Positions 51,994 through 60,111 of a stretch of 64,000 nt of DNA are shown here, one piece after another (position 1 is the stretch's first letter; the number at the start of each line of letters is the position of its first letter). Made by a program: the position numbers and the translations under genes. The notes below the pieces were generated by a model. It did no database searches. It was not told the DNA's origin and was given only the letters and a program-made list of their open reading frames with translations. The stretch comes from Subtercola endophyticus (GTDB lineage Bacteria; Actinomycetota; Actinomycetes; Actinomycetales; Microbacteriaceae). The DNA is taken from assembly GCF_021044565.1 (NCBI RefSeq), contig NZ_CP087997.1, positions 806,001 to 870,000 of the forward strand, given 5' to 3'.

Positions 51994-53265
51994 ATGCCAT
52001 CTGTCGATACCACCATTCAGCTGATCCGCCCCGGCGGAAAAGTCACCAGCTGCAGCCCCGCGCTGAAAGATGCGCCGTGGAACTTCGACAAAACCCCGGC
52101 TCCCGAGTACGGACCCGGGTCGTCGATGTACGACGTCGCTCCCGCAGACACGCCGCGACAGGGTGAGATTCCGCTGGAATACCGCCTCGCCAGTAACGAA
52201 GAACTCGACGCCCGCATCATGGCAGCGAAGGCCACCCTCGGCGACCGGCTGGTCATACTCGGCCACTTCTACCAGCGCGACGAGGTCGTGAAGTACGCGG
52301 ACTTCGTGGGCGACTCGTTCCAGCTGGCCAACGCGGCCAAGGCGAAGCCCGAAGCCGAAGCGATCGTGTTCTGCGGCGTGCACTTCATGGCAGAGACCGC
52401 CGACATTCTCGCCGGCCCGCAGCAATCGGTCATTCTGCCGAACCTGGCTGCCGGATGCTCGATGGCCGACATGGCCGACATCGACTCGGTGACGCTCGCC
52501 TGGGAGCAGCTCGAAGAGATCTACGGCACCGAGCCCGATGCCAGTGGTCGAGTGCCGATCATCCCCGTCACGTACATGAACTCCTCGGCTGCGCTGAAGG
52601 GTTTCTGCGGCGAGCACGGCGGCATCGTCTGCACCTCGTCGAACGCGGCCACGGTGCTGAAGTGGGCGTTCGAACGCGGGCAGCGGGTGCTGTTCTTTCC
52701 CGACCAGCACCTCGGCCGCAACACGGCGAAGGCCATGGGCGTGCCGCTCGAGCGCATGCCCATGTGGAACCCGCGCAAGCCGCTCGGCGGAAACGACGTC
52801 GACGGGCTGGTAGATGCCCAAGTGATTCTCTGGCACGGTTTCTGCTCGGTGCACAAGCGCTTCAACGTCGCTCAGATCGAGAAGGCTCGCGCCGAATTTC
52901 CCGGCGTGCGTGTCATCGTGCACCCGGAATGCCCGATGCCCGTCGTCGACGCCGCAGACGAGGCGGGCTCGACCGATTACATCAAGAAGGCCATCGAGGC
53001 GGCGCCGGCCGGATCGACCTTCGCGATCGGCACCGAGATCAACATGGTGCAGCGGCTGCAGGCCGAGCACCCCGAGCACACCATCTTCTGCCTCGACCCG
53101 GTGGTCTGCCCGTGCTCCACGATGTACCGCATTCACCCCGGCTACCTGGCCTGGGTGCTCGAGGCATTCGTGAACGGCGAGGTGCTGAACCAGATCACGG
53201 TGCCTGACGATGTAGCGGTACCGGCCCGTGTGGCCCTGGAGCGGATGCTGGCGGCTCGGCCATGA
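51994..53265 (+). CDS. nadA: Quinolinate synthase
   Basis: Iron-sulfur enzyme condensing iminoaspartate and dihydroxyacetone phosphate to quinolinate. A 423-residue protein of the long actinobacterial type. Motifs include ILGHFYQRDEVVKYADFVGDS, VFCGVHFMAETADIL, HPECP and the cluster cysteines in VFCGVHF, FCGEHGG and VVCPCSTMYRIHP. AGAGGAG lies 6 nt before the ATG, which fixes the start within a longer frame. It overlaps nadB by four bases. Confidence 0.96.
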   Translation: MPSVDTTIQLIRPGGKVTSCSPALKDAPWNFDKTPAPEYGPGSSMYDVAPADTPRQGEIPLEYRLASNEELDARIMAAKATLGDRLVILGHFYQRDEVVKYADFVGDSFQLANAAKAKPEAEAIVFCGVHFMAETADILAGPQQSVILPNLAAGCSMADMADIDSVTLAWEQLEEIYGTEPDASGRVPIIPVTYMNSSAALKGFCGEHGGIVCTSSNAATVLKWAFERGQRVLFFPDQHLGRNTAKAMGVPLERMPMWNPRKPLGGNDVDGLVDAQVILWHGFCSVHKRFNVAQIEKARAEFPGVRVIVHPECPMPVVDAADEAGSTDYIKKAIEAAPAGSTFAIGTEINMVQRLQAEHPEHTIFCLDPVVCPCSTMYRIHPGYLAWVLEAFVNGEVLNQITVPDDVAVPARVALERMLAARP

Positions 53266-54998
53266 CCACGACACCGTTCGCCCGGCCTACGGCAATCGTC
53301 GTGGGCAGCGGAATCGCCGGGCTCGTCGTAGCCCTTCGCGCGACCCGCACGCACGAGGTCACGCTCATCACCAAGGCCGAACTCGGCGAGAGCAACACGC
53401 GCTACGCGCAAGGCGGCATTGCGGCGGCGCTGTTCCCCGATGACAGCGTCGAGTCGCATGTCGCCGACACTCTCGTTGCGGGCGCTGGACTGAACCGGCT
53501 TTCGGCCGTAGAAGTACTGTGTGCCGAGGGTCCGCAGCGCATCCGCGACCTCATCAGCTGGGGCGTCGAGTTCGACCGCGCGGTCGATGCCGCTTCGGGC
53601 GACGACGTCATTGCGGGGCTCGCGCGCGGCCTAGAAGCGGCTCACTCGCACCCGCGCATCATGCACGCCGGCGGTGACGCCACCGGTGCGGCCATCGAGT
53701 CGGCGCTCGTGCGCGCCGTGCGTGCCACCACCTCGACGCTGCTCGAATACACCTTCGTGGCCGATCTGCTGGTCGATAAAAGTGACGAGTCGAGCGCTGA
53801 TGAAGCTAGCGCTGATGAAGCTGGCGCTGCAGGCGCCGCGCGCCGCGTGGTCGGCGTCTCCGTGATCGGCCCCGACGGCGTCGCGCGCGAGCTGCACGCA
53901 GACGCGGTGATCCTCGCCAGCGGGGGAGCCGGCCAGCTCTTCGCGCACACGACCAACCCCGAGGTGACCACCGGCGACGGTGTGGCGGCGGCGTACCGCG
54001 CGGGTGCTCAGCTCGCTGATGTCGAGTTCTACCAGTTCCACCCGACGTCGCTCGCGGTTCCGGGCAACTTCTTGATCTCCGAGGCCGTGCGCGGGGAGGG
54101 CGCTGTGCTGCGCGGCAGCGACGGTCGCCGATTCATGCCGGCCGTGCATCCGGATGCCGAGCTCGCGCCGCGCGACGTCGTCGCCCGCGCGATCGCCGAG
54201 CAGATGCACCGCCAGGGCGGAGCGCCCGTGCTGCTCGACGCCACCGCGCTCGGCGGGGAGTTTCTCGCCCGCCGGTTCCCGAGCATCACCGAGGCGTGCC
54301 GTCGCAACGGGCTCGACTGGGCCGCGGCGCCCATCCCCGTGACGCCCGCAGCGCACTACTGGATGGGCGGGGTCTTGACCGACGACTGGGGCCGCACCTC
54401 GCTGCCGGGCCTGTACGCGGTCGGCGAGGTCGCCTGCACCGGAGTGCACGGCGCCAACCGTCTCGCCTCGAACTCCCTGCTCGAGTCGGTCGTGTTCGCC
54501 TGGCGCTGCGTCGAGGCCCTGCAGCTCGTGCCCGCCGGCGCCCCCTTCGCTGGCGAGGGCGACTTTTCCGGACGAGATGAGCTGTTGCGCGGGTCGCTCT
54601 CGTCCGAAACTCTCGCTCTCGACGCGGAAGCGCAAGCGGGCGCGGGCGCGGGCACGGGGTTCAGCCGGCTCGAGTTGCAGCAGTTGATGTGGGACAACGT
54701 GGGGGTGTACCGCGACGCCGAGACCCTCGAACATGCGCTTTCGACGCTCGAGAGCTGGGCATCGAACGGGGCACAGAGCACTTCGGCCGAGACTGCGCGG
54801 GGCGGCGCTACGCTGCACGACCGCGAGAACGCGAACCTGCTGCTGCTCGGTACGCTCATCACCCGCTCGGCGCTCGCTCGCGAGGAGTCTCGTGGGGCCC
54901 ACTTCCGCTCCGACTTTCCCGAACCGCGCGAAGAGCTCCGGCACCACATCGTCTCGGCTCTCGAGACCTCCGAACGAAAGGTTACGGTCAGCCTGTGA
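53262..54998 (+). CDS. nadB: L-aspartate oxidase
   Basis: FAD enzyme oxidising L-aspartate to iminoaspartate, first step of de novo NAD synthesis. A 578-residue protein with AIVVGSGIAGLVVALRA at the N-terminus, SNTRYAQGGIAAAL, HPTSLAVPGNF, and GLYAVGEVACTGVHGANRLASNSLLES. Two unusual inserts are seen: a Glu/Asp/Ala repeat (SADEASADEAGAAG, about residues 184-197), and 22 residues (432-453, DFSGRDELLRGSLSSETL) encoded by palindromic element copy C in the linker before the C-terminal helical domain. Catalytic regions are unaffected. Overlaps nadA and nadC by four bases each. Confidence 0.95.
   Translation: MTTTPFARPTAIVVGSGIAGLVVALRATRTHEVTLITKAELGESNTRYAQGGIAAALFPDDSVESHVADTLVAGAGLNRLSAVEVLCAEGPQRIRDLISWGVEFDRAVDAASGDDVIAGLARGLEAAHSHPRIMHAGGDATGAAIESALVRAVRATTSTLLEYTFVADLLVDKSDESSADEASADEAGAAGAARRVVGVSVIGPDGVARELHADAVILASGGAGQLFAHTTNPEVTTGDGVAAAYRAGAQLADVEFYQFHPTSLAVPGNFLISEAVRGEGAVLRGSDGRRFMPAVHPDAELAPRDVVARAIAEQMHRQGGAPVLLDATALGGEFLARRFPSITEACRRNGLDWAAAPIPVTPAAHYWMGGVLTDDWGRTSLPGLYAVGEVACTGVHGANRLASNSLLESVVFAWRCVEALQLVPAGAPFAGEGDFSGRDELLRGSLSSETLALDAEAQAGAGAGTGFSRLELQQLMWDNVGVYRDAETLEHALSTLESWASNGAQSTSAETARGGATLHDRENANLLLLGTLITRSALAREESRGAHFRSDFPEPREELRHHIVSALETSERKVTVSL
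54555..54620. repeat. 66-bp palindromic element, copy C, inside nadB
   Basis: Arms 54555-54577 and 54598-54620 (core CCGGACGAGA / TCTCGTCCG, outer GAGGGCGA / TCGCTCTC), centre TGAGCTGTTGCGCGGGTCGC. It starts exactly on a nadB codon boundary and adds 22 codons without a stop. Confidence 0.88.
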
Positions 54999-56038
54999 CC
55001 AGCACCACTCCCGCGCCGGCCGTCTCGGCGCCCGCCACTCCCGCGCCGCCTGCCACTCCCGCGCCGGCCGCCGCGCCACTCGTGAACTCGCGCCCGACCG
55101 TCGACCCGGGCATCCTGACCCCCCTGCAGATCACGCCGATCGTCACGATGGCGCTCAACGAAGACGCACCGTGGGGCGACCTCACGTCGCAGACGCTGAT
55201 TCCGCTCGACGCGACGGCGGATGCCCGGCTGGTCGCCCGCGAACCCGGTGTGTTCAGCGGCGGCGCCGTGTTCGCGGCGGCCTTCGCGCTGCTCGACCCC
55301 ACTGTCGACGTGCGGCTGTTGCTCGCCGACGGATCCCGTTTCGACGCCGGCGCCACCCTGGCCACCGTTTCGGGACCGGCGCGCTCGGTGCTGCAGTCCG
55401 AACGTGTCGCGCTCAACTTCGTGCAGCGGCTCTCGGGCATCGCCACCCTCACCGCCGCCTACGTCGCCGAGACCGAGGGCACCCAGGCGCGCATCGTCGA
55501 CACCCGAAAGACCACCCCCGGCCTGCGTGTTCTCGAGCGCCACGCCGTGCGCTGCGGCGGCGGACACAACCACCGGTTCTCGCTCTCAGACGCCGTGATG
55601 GCCAAAGACAACCACCTCGCGGTTCTGACTCGCGACGGCCGTCGCTCGCTGACGGATGCCCTGCTCGAGGTTCGCGCGAAGCTCTCTCACACGACCCATC
55701 TCGAGGCCGAGGTCGATCGTCTCGACCAGGTCGAACCGGTGCTCGCTGCGGGCGTCGACACCATCATGCTCGACAACTTCAGCCTGCCCGACATGCGCGT
55801 CGGCGTGGCCCAGGTCGCCGGCCGCGCCATCGTCGAGGCCAGTGGATCGGTGAATCTCGGCACCGTGCGATCCATCGCCGAGACCGGGGTCGACGTCATC
55901 TCGGTGGGCGCGCTCACCCACAGCGTGCGGTCGCTCGACCTCGGTCTCGACGTGACGCTCACCGCGGAGGGTGCGGCGCCGGCCGGCAACGCGGACGACG
56001 CCACCTACGGCACCACGGCCGGCCCCGGCACCCCGTGA
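54995..56038 (+). CDS. nadC: Nicotinate-nucleotide pyrophosphorylase (carboxylating)
   Basis: Quinolinate phosphoribosyltransferase giving nicotinate mononucleotide. A 347-residue protein, about 50 longer than usual because of an Ala/Pro/Thr-rich N-terminus (TPAPPATPAPAAAP) and a Gly/Ala-rich end. Core motifs are EDAPWGDLTSQ, NFVQRLSGIATLTAAYV, DTRKTTPGLRVLERHAVRCGGGHNHRFSLSDAVMAKDNH and EASGSVNLGTVRSIAETGVDVISVG. The GTG overlaps the nadB stop as GTGA. Confidence 0.96.
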   Translation: MTSTTPAPAVSAPATPAPPATPAPAAAPLVNSRPTVDPGILTPLQITPIVTMALNEDAPWGDLTSQTLIPLDATADARLVAREPGVFSGGAVFAAAFALLDPTVDVRLLLADGSRFDAGATLATVSGPARSVLQSERVALNFVQRLSGIATLTAAYVAETEGTQARIVDTRKTTPGLRVLERHAVRCGGGHNHRFSLSDAVMAKDNHLAVLTRDGRRSLTDALLEVRAKLSHTTHLEAEVDRLDQVEPVLAAGVDTIMLDNFSLPDMRVGVAQVAGRAIVEASGSVNLGTVRSIAETGVDVISVGALTHSVRSLDLGLDVTLTAEGAAPAGNADDATYGTTAGPGTP

Positions 56039-57177
56039 TCTACCTCGACAGCGCCGCCACCACGGCGGTGCGTCGCGAAGTGCTCGAGGCGATGTGGCCC
56101 TACCTCACCGGCGACTTCGGTAACCCGTCGAGCACACATTCGCTGGGGGAACGGGCCGCTGACGCGTTGGCGGAGGCCCGGGCATCCGTCGCCCGCTCGA
56201 TCGGCGCACGGGCCAGCGAGGTCATCTTCACCTCGGGCGGCACCGAGGCCGACAACCTGGCCATCAAGGGCATCGCGCTGGCGACCCCGCGCGGCCGGCA
56301 CATCGTCACCAGCCCCATCGAGCACGAGGCCGTGCTGGAATCGTGCGACTACCTGCGGCGTCATCACGGGTTCACCGTGTCGTTGGTGGGCGTCGGCTCT
56401 GACGGGCTCGTCGACCCCGACGAATTCGCCGCGCTGCTCACACCCGACACGACGCTCGCCACGATCATGTACGCGAACAACGAGATCGGCACGGTGCAGC
56501 CCATCGCCGAACTCGCCGAGCGGGCTCGGGCGGCGGGCGTGCCGCTGCACTCCGACGCCGTGCAGGCGGCCGGCTGGCTCACCCTGAACGTGGCGGAGCT
56601 CGGCGTGGACGCGCTCACCCTCTCGGGCCACAAACTCGGCGCACCGAAGGGCATCGGAGCCCTCTACGTGCGTGGCCGCGTCGCCCTCGAACCTGTGCTG
56701 CACGGCGGCGGACAAGAACGCGGCGCCCGCTCGGGCACCGAGAACGTCGCCGGCGCCGTGGGCCTGGCGGTGGCGCTGCAGCTGGCCGAGACGACCCGAG
56801 AGGCAGACGCTGCTCGGGTCAGCACCCTGCGCGACGAGTTCATTGCCGGGGTGCTGCAGGGGGTTCCGGATGCCCTGCTCACCGGCCACGCCACCCACCG
56901 CCTGCCGGGGCTGGCCTCGTTCTGTTTCGTCGGCACCAGTGGTGAGGCGGTACTGCTCGAGCTCGAACGTCAGGGCATCGTCTCGTCGAGTGGATCGGCC
57001 TGCGCCGCCGGCAGTGACGAACCCTCGCACGTGCTCGTGGCGGTCGGTTACGAACCCGAAGTGGCTCAGACGGCCGTGCGGTTCACCATGGGCCCGGGTA
57101 TCACCGACGATGAGGTGCGCGAGGCCGCGGGGGCGGTTGTTTCGGCCGTTCGGGCCGTCCAGGGCATCGCGCGCTGA
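56035..57177 (+). CDS. Cysteine desulfurase (NifS/IscS-like)
   Basis: PLP enzyme releasing sulfur from cysteine. A 380-residue protein starting VIYLDSAATTAVRREVLEAM, with TSGGTEADNLAIKG, the PLP lysine in LTLSGHKLGAPKGIGALYV, GGGQERGARSGTENV and the catalytic cysteine in SSSGSACAAGSDEPSHVL. The GTG overlaps nadC (GTGA). Position at the end of the nad operon suggests a dedicated role in building or repairing the NadA iron-sulfur cluster, as for nifS-like genes next to nad genes elsewhere. Confidence 0.93.
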   Translation: MIYLDSAATTAVRREVLEAMWPYLTGDFGNPSSTHSLGERAADALAEARASVARSIGARASEVIFTSGGTEADNLAIKGIALATPRGRHIVTSPIEHEAVLESCDYLRRHHGFTVSLVGVGSDGLVDPDEFAALLTPDTTLATIMYANNEIGTVQPIAELAERARAAGVPLHSDAVQAAGWLTLNVAELGVDALTLSGHKLGAPKGIGALYVRGRVALEPVLHGGGQERGARSGTENVAGAVGLAVALQLAETTREADAARVSTLRDEFIAGVLQGVPDALLTGHATHRLPGLASFCFVGTSGEAVLLELERQGIVSSSGSACAAGSDEPSHVLVAVGYEPEVAQTAVRFTMGPGITDDEVREAAGAVVSAVRAVQGIAR

Positions 57178-57335
57178 CCGGCCACCGGCGGCCCAGGCCG
57201 CAGGTGAGAAAGCGCGCTCAGGTCTCAATACCCCCTTCGACCGCCTGGGCGCAAGGCCCCCCTCATTCTGGTGCCAGCTACTAACGTGGGGGTCGCGGTT
57301 ACCGCCGCACTACATCTCGGGAGGGATACAACACC

Positions 57336-57497
57336 ATGAATATTCTCGTAGCGATCATCGCGATCATCGCGATCGTTCTGCTCATCACAGGCGGGATATC
57401 TTCGTCACTCAGCTTCTTGATCTGGGTCGGAGTTGTGCTGCTTGTCATCGCCCTCATCGTTTTCTTGCTGCGCTTCATCACGGGTCGCCGCGTCTAG
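57336..57497 (+). CDS. Small hydrophobic membrane protein, 53 residues
   Basis: A 53-residue protein, MNILVAIIAIIAIVLLITGG then a turn (ISSSLS) and a second helix (WVGVVLLVIALIVFLLRF), ending TGRRV. The ATG has GGGAGGGA about 9 nt upstream, and a strong terminator lies 21 bp after the stop, so this is very probably a real gene. No family recognised with certainty; hydrophobic miniproteins of this form are common in Microbacteriaceae and some are stress-induced. Confidence 0.7.
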   Translation: MNILVAIIAIIAIVLLITGGISSSLSFLIWVGVVLLVIALIVFLLRFITGRRV

Positions 57498-57517
57498 CGC
57501 TGCACCCCGCGAGCACA

Positions 57518-57558
57518 GGGCCTCACCGACGAACGGATCGTCGGCGAGGCCCTTTTTT
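57518..57558 (+). terminator. Intrinsic terminator
   Basis: GGGCCTC-A-CCGACG, a 7-nt loop, CGTCGG-C-GAGGCCC, then six T: a 13-pair stem with one mismatch and a clear T-tract after the small hydrophobic protein gene. Confidence 0.9.
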
Positions 57559-57612
57559 CTGCTTCTCGGGAAAAGGGGCGCGGCGAACGGGGGCGCAGGG
57601 CGGCGCCGGGCG

Positions 57613-58155
57613 TCAGCGGGGGCGGAAGGTCGCCGGCACCCCGATGGCGAGGGAGTTCGGCGGAACATCCACGAGCACCACGGCATTCGCGCCGACAGCG
57701 CAGCCGTCGCCGATGTGGATGGGCCCGAGCAGCTTCGCCCCCGCCCCGAGCAGCACGTTGTTGCCGACGTGCGGGTGACGCTGGCCACCCTTCGGAGCAG
57801 TGCCGCCGAGGGTGACACCGTGGTAGATGAGCACGTCGTCGCCGACCGTCGCCGTCTCGCCGATGACCACACCCATTCCGTGGTCGATGAAGACCCGCCG
57901 GCCGAGTACCGCGCCGGGGTGGATCTCGACGCCGGTCAGAAAGCGGGCGAACTGCGACACGAGGCGCGCCGGCAGCCGAAGCCCGTCGCGCTGCCACAGG
58001 GCGTGCGTCAGGCGGTGCAGCCAGATGGCGTGCAGGCCGGAATACCCGAAGAGAATCTCGACCTTCGACCGCGCCGCGGGGTCGCGACGTTGGGCAGTGG
58101 CCAGGTCTTCACGCAGGCGTGCGAAAAAGCCCGTGTTCCCACGTGCGCTGGGCAC
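57613..58155 (-). CDS. cysE: Serine O-acetyltransferase
   Basis: First step of cysteine synthesis, making O-acetylserine. A 180-residue hexapeptide-repeat protein of the short CysE type: [36 protein letters not shown], then the left-handed beta-helix with [30 protein letters not shown] and [17 protein letters not shown]. The GTG at 58155 lies 14 nt after the cysK stop; the much longer open frame upstream is a shadow of cysK and is not used. It forms an operon with cysK. Confidence 0.93.
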   Translation of the reverse strand: MPSARGNTGFFARLREDLATAQRRDPAARSKVEILFGYSGLHAIWLHRLTHALWQRDGLRLPARLVSQFARFLTGVEIHPGAVLGRRVFIDHGMGVVIGETATVGDDVLIYHGVTLGGTAPKGGQRHPHVGNNVLLGAGAKLLGPIHIGDGCAVGANAVVLVDVPPNSLAIGVPATFRPR

Positions 58156-58169
58156 GGCGGCGGGGCCGC

Positions 58170-59105
58170 TCAGCCGCGGATGTCGTCGTACAGCACCGAC
58201 GAGACATACCGCTCGCCGAAGTCGCAGACGATGGCGACGATGGTCTTGCCGGCGTTTTCGGGGCGCTTTGCCAACTCGAGGGCCGCCCAGAAGATGGCTC
58301 CGGTGGAGATGCCCGCCAGAATGCCCTCTTTCGCTGCGAGCTCTCGCGAGACGCGAATGGAGTCGGCGAGGCTCACATCGATGATCTCGTCGTACACCTC
58401 GCGGTCGAGAATCTCGGGCACGAAGTTGGCGCCGATTCCCGCGATCTTGTGCGGCCCGGGGGCTCCGCCGTTCAGAATCGGCGAGTCGATGGGCTCGACG
58501 CCCACGATCTGGATGCCCGGCTTCTGCTCGCGCAGGTAGTGCCCGGTACCGGTGATCGTTCCGCCCGTGCCGATGCCCGCCACGAAGATGTCGACGGCGC
58601 CGTCGGTGTCGCCCCAGATCTCGGGGCCGGTGGTGGCGTAGTGGATGGCCGGGTTCGCCTCGTTCTCGAACTGGTGCGCCAGAATCGCGCCCTCGGTCTC
58701 GGCCGCAATGCGGTTCGCGGTCTCGACCGCGCCCTTCATGCCGTCGGCTCCCGGCGTCAGAACCAGTTCGGCTCCGTAGGCGCGCAGCACGACGCGGCGT
58801 TCCATGCTCATGGTCTCGGGCATGGTGAGAATCACTTTGTAGCCGCGGGCCGCGCCCACCATGGCGAGGGCGATGCCGGTGTTCCCGCTTGTGCCCTCGA
58901 CGATGGTGCCGCCGGGCTTCAGCGCACCCGATTTCTCGGCTGCGTCGATGATCGCGACGCCGATGCGGTCTTTCACGCTGTTGGCGGGGTTGTAGAACTC
59001 GAGCTTCGCGAGAAGAGTGGTGTCGATTCCCTCGGCGAGCCGGTTGATACGAACGAGCGGGGTGTGGCCGACGAGATCGGTGATGTTGTCGTGAATCTGT
59101 GACAT
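58170..59105 (-). CDS. cysK: Cysteine synthase A
   Basis: PLP-dependent O-acetylserine sulfhydrylase, 311 residues. PLP lysine in [12 protein letters not shown] (about residue 45), phosphate loop [28 protein letters not shown], and the C-terminal DFGERYVSS. The ATG at 59105 has GGAG 10 nt upstream; an in-frame ATG three codons earlier is a weaker candidate. A TAGGCT -10 box about 50 nt upstream overlaps the hisN stop codon. Confidence 0.96.
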   Translation of the reverse strand: MSQIHDNITDLVGHTPLVRINRLAEGIDTTLLAKLEFYNPANSVKDRIGVAIIDAAEKSGALKPGGTIVEGTSGNTGIALAMVGAARGYKVILTMPETMSMERRVVLRAYGAELVLTPGADGMKGAVETANRIAAETEGAILAHQFENEANPAIHYATTGPEIWGDTDGAVDIFVAGIGTGGTITGTGHYLREQKPGIQIVGVEPIDSPILNGGAPGPHKIAGIGANFVPEILDREVYDEIIDVSLADSIRVSRELAAKEGILAGISTGAIFWAALELAKRPENAGKTIVAIVCDFGERYVSSVLYDDIRG

Positions 59106-59155
59106 GGGTTGCATGCTCCATCTGTGAACGTGTGGCCGCCATCGGCCCACGCATA

Positions 59156-59161
59156 AGCCTA
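59156..59161 (-). promoter_or_regulatory. -10 element (TAGGCT) of cysK
   Basis: TAGGCT on the minus strand, its TAG being the stop codon of hisN. It predicts a leader of about 40-45 nt for cysK-cysE. Confidence 0.4.
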
Positions 59162-59992
59162 GCTTTCGAGTAACTCCACAAACGCCTCTTGCAAAAGCCC
59201 GTTCGTCGCCAGCGCGTCGCCGGCCCAGAGCGGATCGCCGCCGCCGAGGCTCGTGAAGGCGCCTCCGGCCTCTCTCACGATAGGAATGAGAGCCGCCACG
59301 TCGTACGCCTTCAGGTCGAATTCGCCCACCGCGTCGACGAGGCCCTCGGCGAGCAGCATGTACGCCCACATCTCTCCGTACGCCCGCGTGCGCCACGTCG
59401 CGCGGTTGAGCCGGGTGAGGGCGTCGAGGTGGCCGGCTTCGTCCCAGCCCTGAAAGGAGTTGTAGCTGAACGAGGCACCCGCCACGTCGGCGACCTTCGA
59501 GACGGCCAGGCGCTGCGGCTGCGGGCCGGCGTACGCGGTGGCGTGCACGGGGTCGGCGTGCGAGCCGGTGCGGTCGATCATCCACGCCCCGTCACCCGTG
59601 GATGCCCACCAGCGCTTTTTCAGCGCCGGAGAGCTGGCGACGCCCACCACCGGCACCCCGTCGACCACGAGGGCGATCAGAGTTCCCCAGATGGGTACAC
59701 CGCGTAAGAAGTTCTCGGTGCCGTCGATGGGGTCGATGATCCACTGACGGTGCGCGTGCGCGTCTTCGCCTTCGCCGCCGTACTCTTCGCCGAGAATGGA
59801 GTCGCCCGGGCATGCGGCCTCGAGCCTCGCGCGGATGGCGCGCTCGACGGCCTTGTCGGCGTCGGTCACGGGAGTTCGGTCGGGCTTCGTCTCGATCACG
59901 AGATCGAGGGCCTGAAACCGCCCCAGCGACACCTCATCGGCCGCGTCGGCCAGGTCGAGGGCGAGCTGTAAATCGTCAGCGTATTCGGTCAC
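59159..59992 (-). CDS. hisN: Inositol monophosphatase family protein, probable histidinol-phosphatase HisN
   Basis: A 277-residue Mg2+-dependent phosphatase. Family motifs: [47 protein letters not shown] (metal-binding Asp pair) and [17 protein letters not shown]. The layout aroA-rsgA-hisN is typical of actinobacteria, where this member is the histidinol-phosphatase; inositol-1-phosphatase activity is the alternative. GTG start at 59992 with TACGCT 6 nt upstream (leaderless), so it has its own promoter although rsgA precedes it. Confidence 0.88.
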   Translation of the reverse strand: MTEYADDLQLALDLADAADEVSLGRFQALDLVIETKPDRTPVTDADKAVERAIRARLEAACPGDSILGEEYGGEGEDAHAHRQWIIDPIDGTENFLRGVPIWGTLIALVVDGVPVVGVASSPALKKRWWASTGDGAWMIDRTGSHADPVHATAYAGPQPQRLAVSKVADVAGASFSYNSFQGWDEAGHLDALTRLNRATWRTRAYGEMWAYMLLAEGLVDAVGEFDLKAYDVAALIPIVREAGGAFTSLGGGDPLWAGDALATNGLLQEAFVELLES

Positions 59993-59998
59993 GCCTCC

Positions 59999-60004
59999 AG
60001 CGTA
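59999..60004 (-). promoter_or_regulatory. -10 element (TACGCT) of hisN
   Basis: TACGCT on the minus strand ends 6 nt before the GTG at 59992. Confidence 0.45.
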
Positions 60005-60028
60005 CCGAGCCGAGCGGCCACCTCCGGC

Positions 60029-60094
60029 GAGAGCGACACCTGCGGACGAGAGCGACCGCCCCGGCGGCTCATCTCGACCGGAAACATCGCTCTC
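60029..60094. repeat. 66-bp palindromic element, copy D
   Basis: Arms 60029-60051 and 60072-60094 (outer GAGAGCGA / TCGCTCTC, inner GGACGAGA / TCTCGACC), centre GCGACCGCCCCGGCGGCTCA, which is the reverse complement of the centre of copies A-C. It lies between rsgA and hisN, upstream of the hisN promoter. Confidence 0.88.
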
Positions 60095-60111
60095 GCCCGG
60101 GAGGGCCGCGA

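Noticed and set aside
53262..54998. nadB as a pseudogene because of the palindromic insertion
   Set aside because: The insertion keeps frame, contains no stop, and all catalytic motifs and overlaps with nadA and nadC are intact.
54733..57177. Single 814-residue open frame spanning the nadC region and the cysteine desulfurase gene
   Set aside because: Only the part from the GTG at 56035 is real. The upstream part is Arg-rich, out of frame with nadB and nadC, and typical of shadow frames in high-GC DNA.
57613..59181. Long minus-strand frame (522 codons) reaching from cysE across cysK
   Set aside because: The N-terminal 340 codons are an Arg/His-rich shadow of cysK. CysE starts at the GTG at 58155, directly after the cysK stop.
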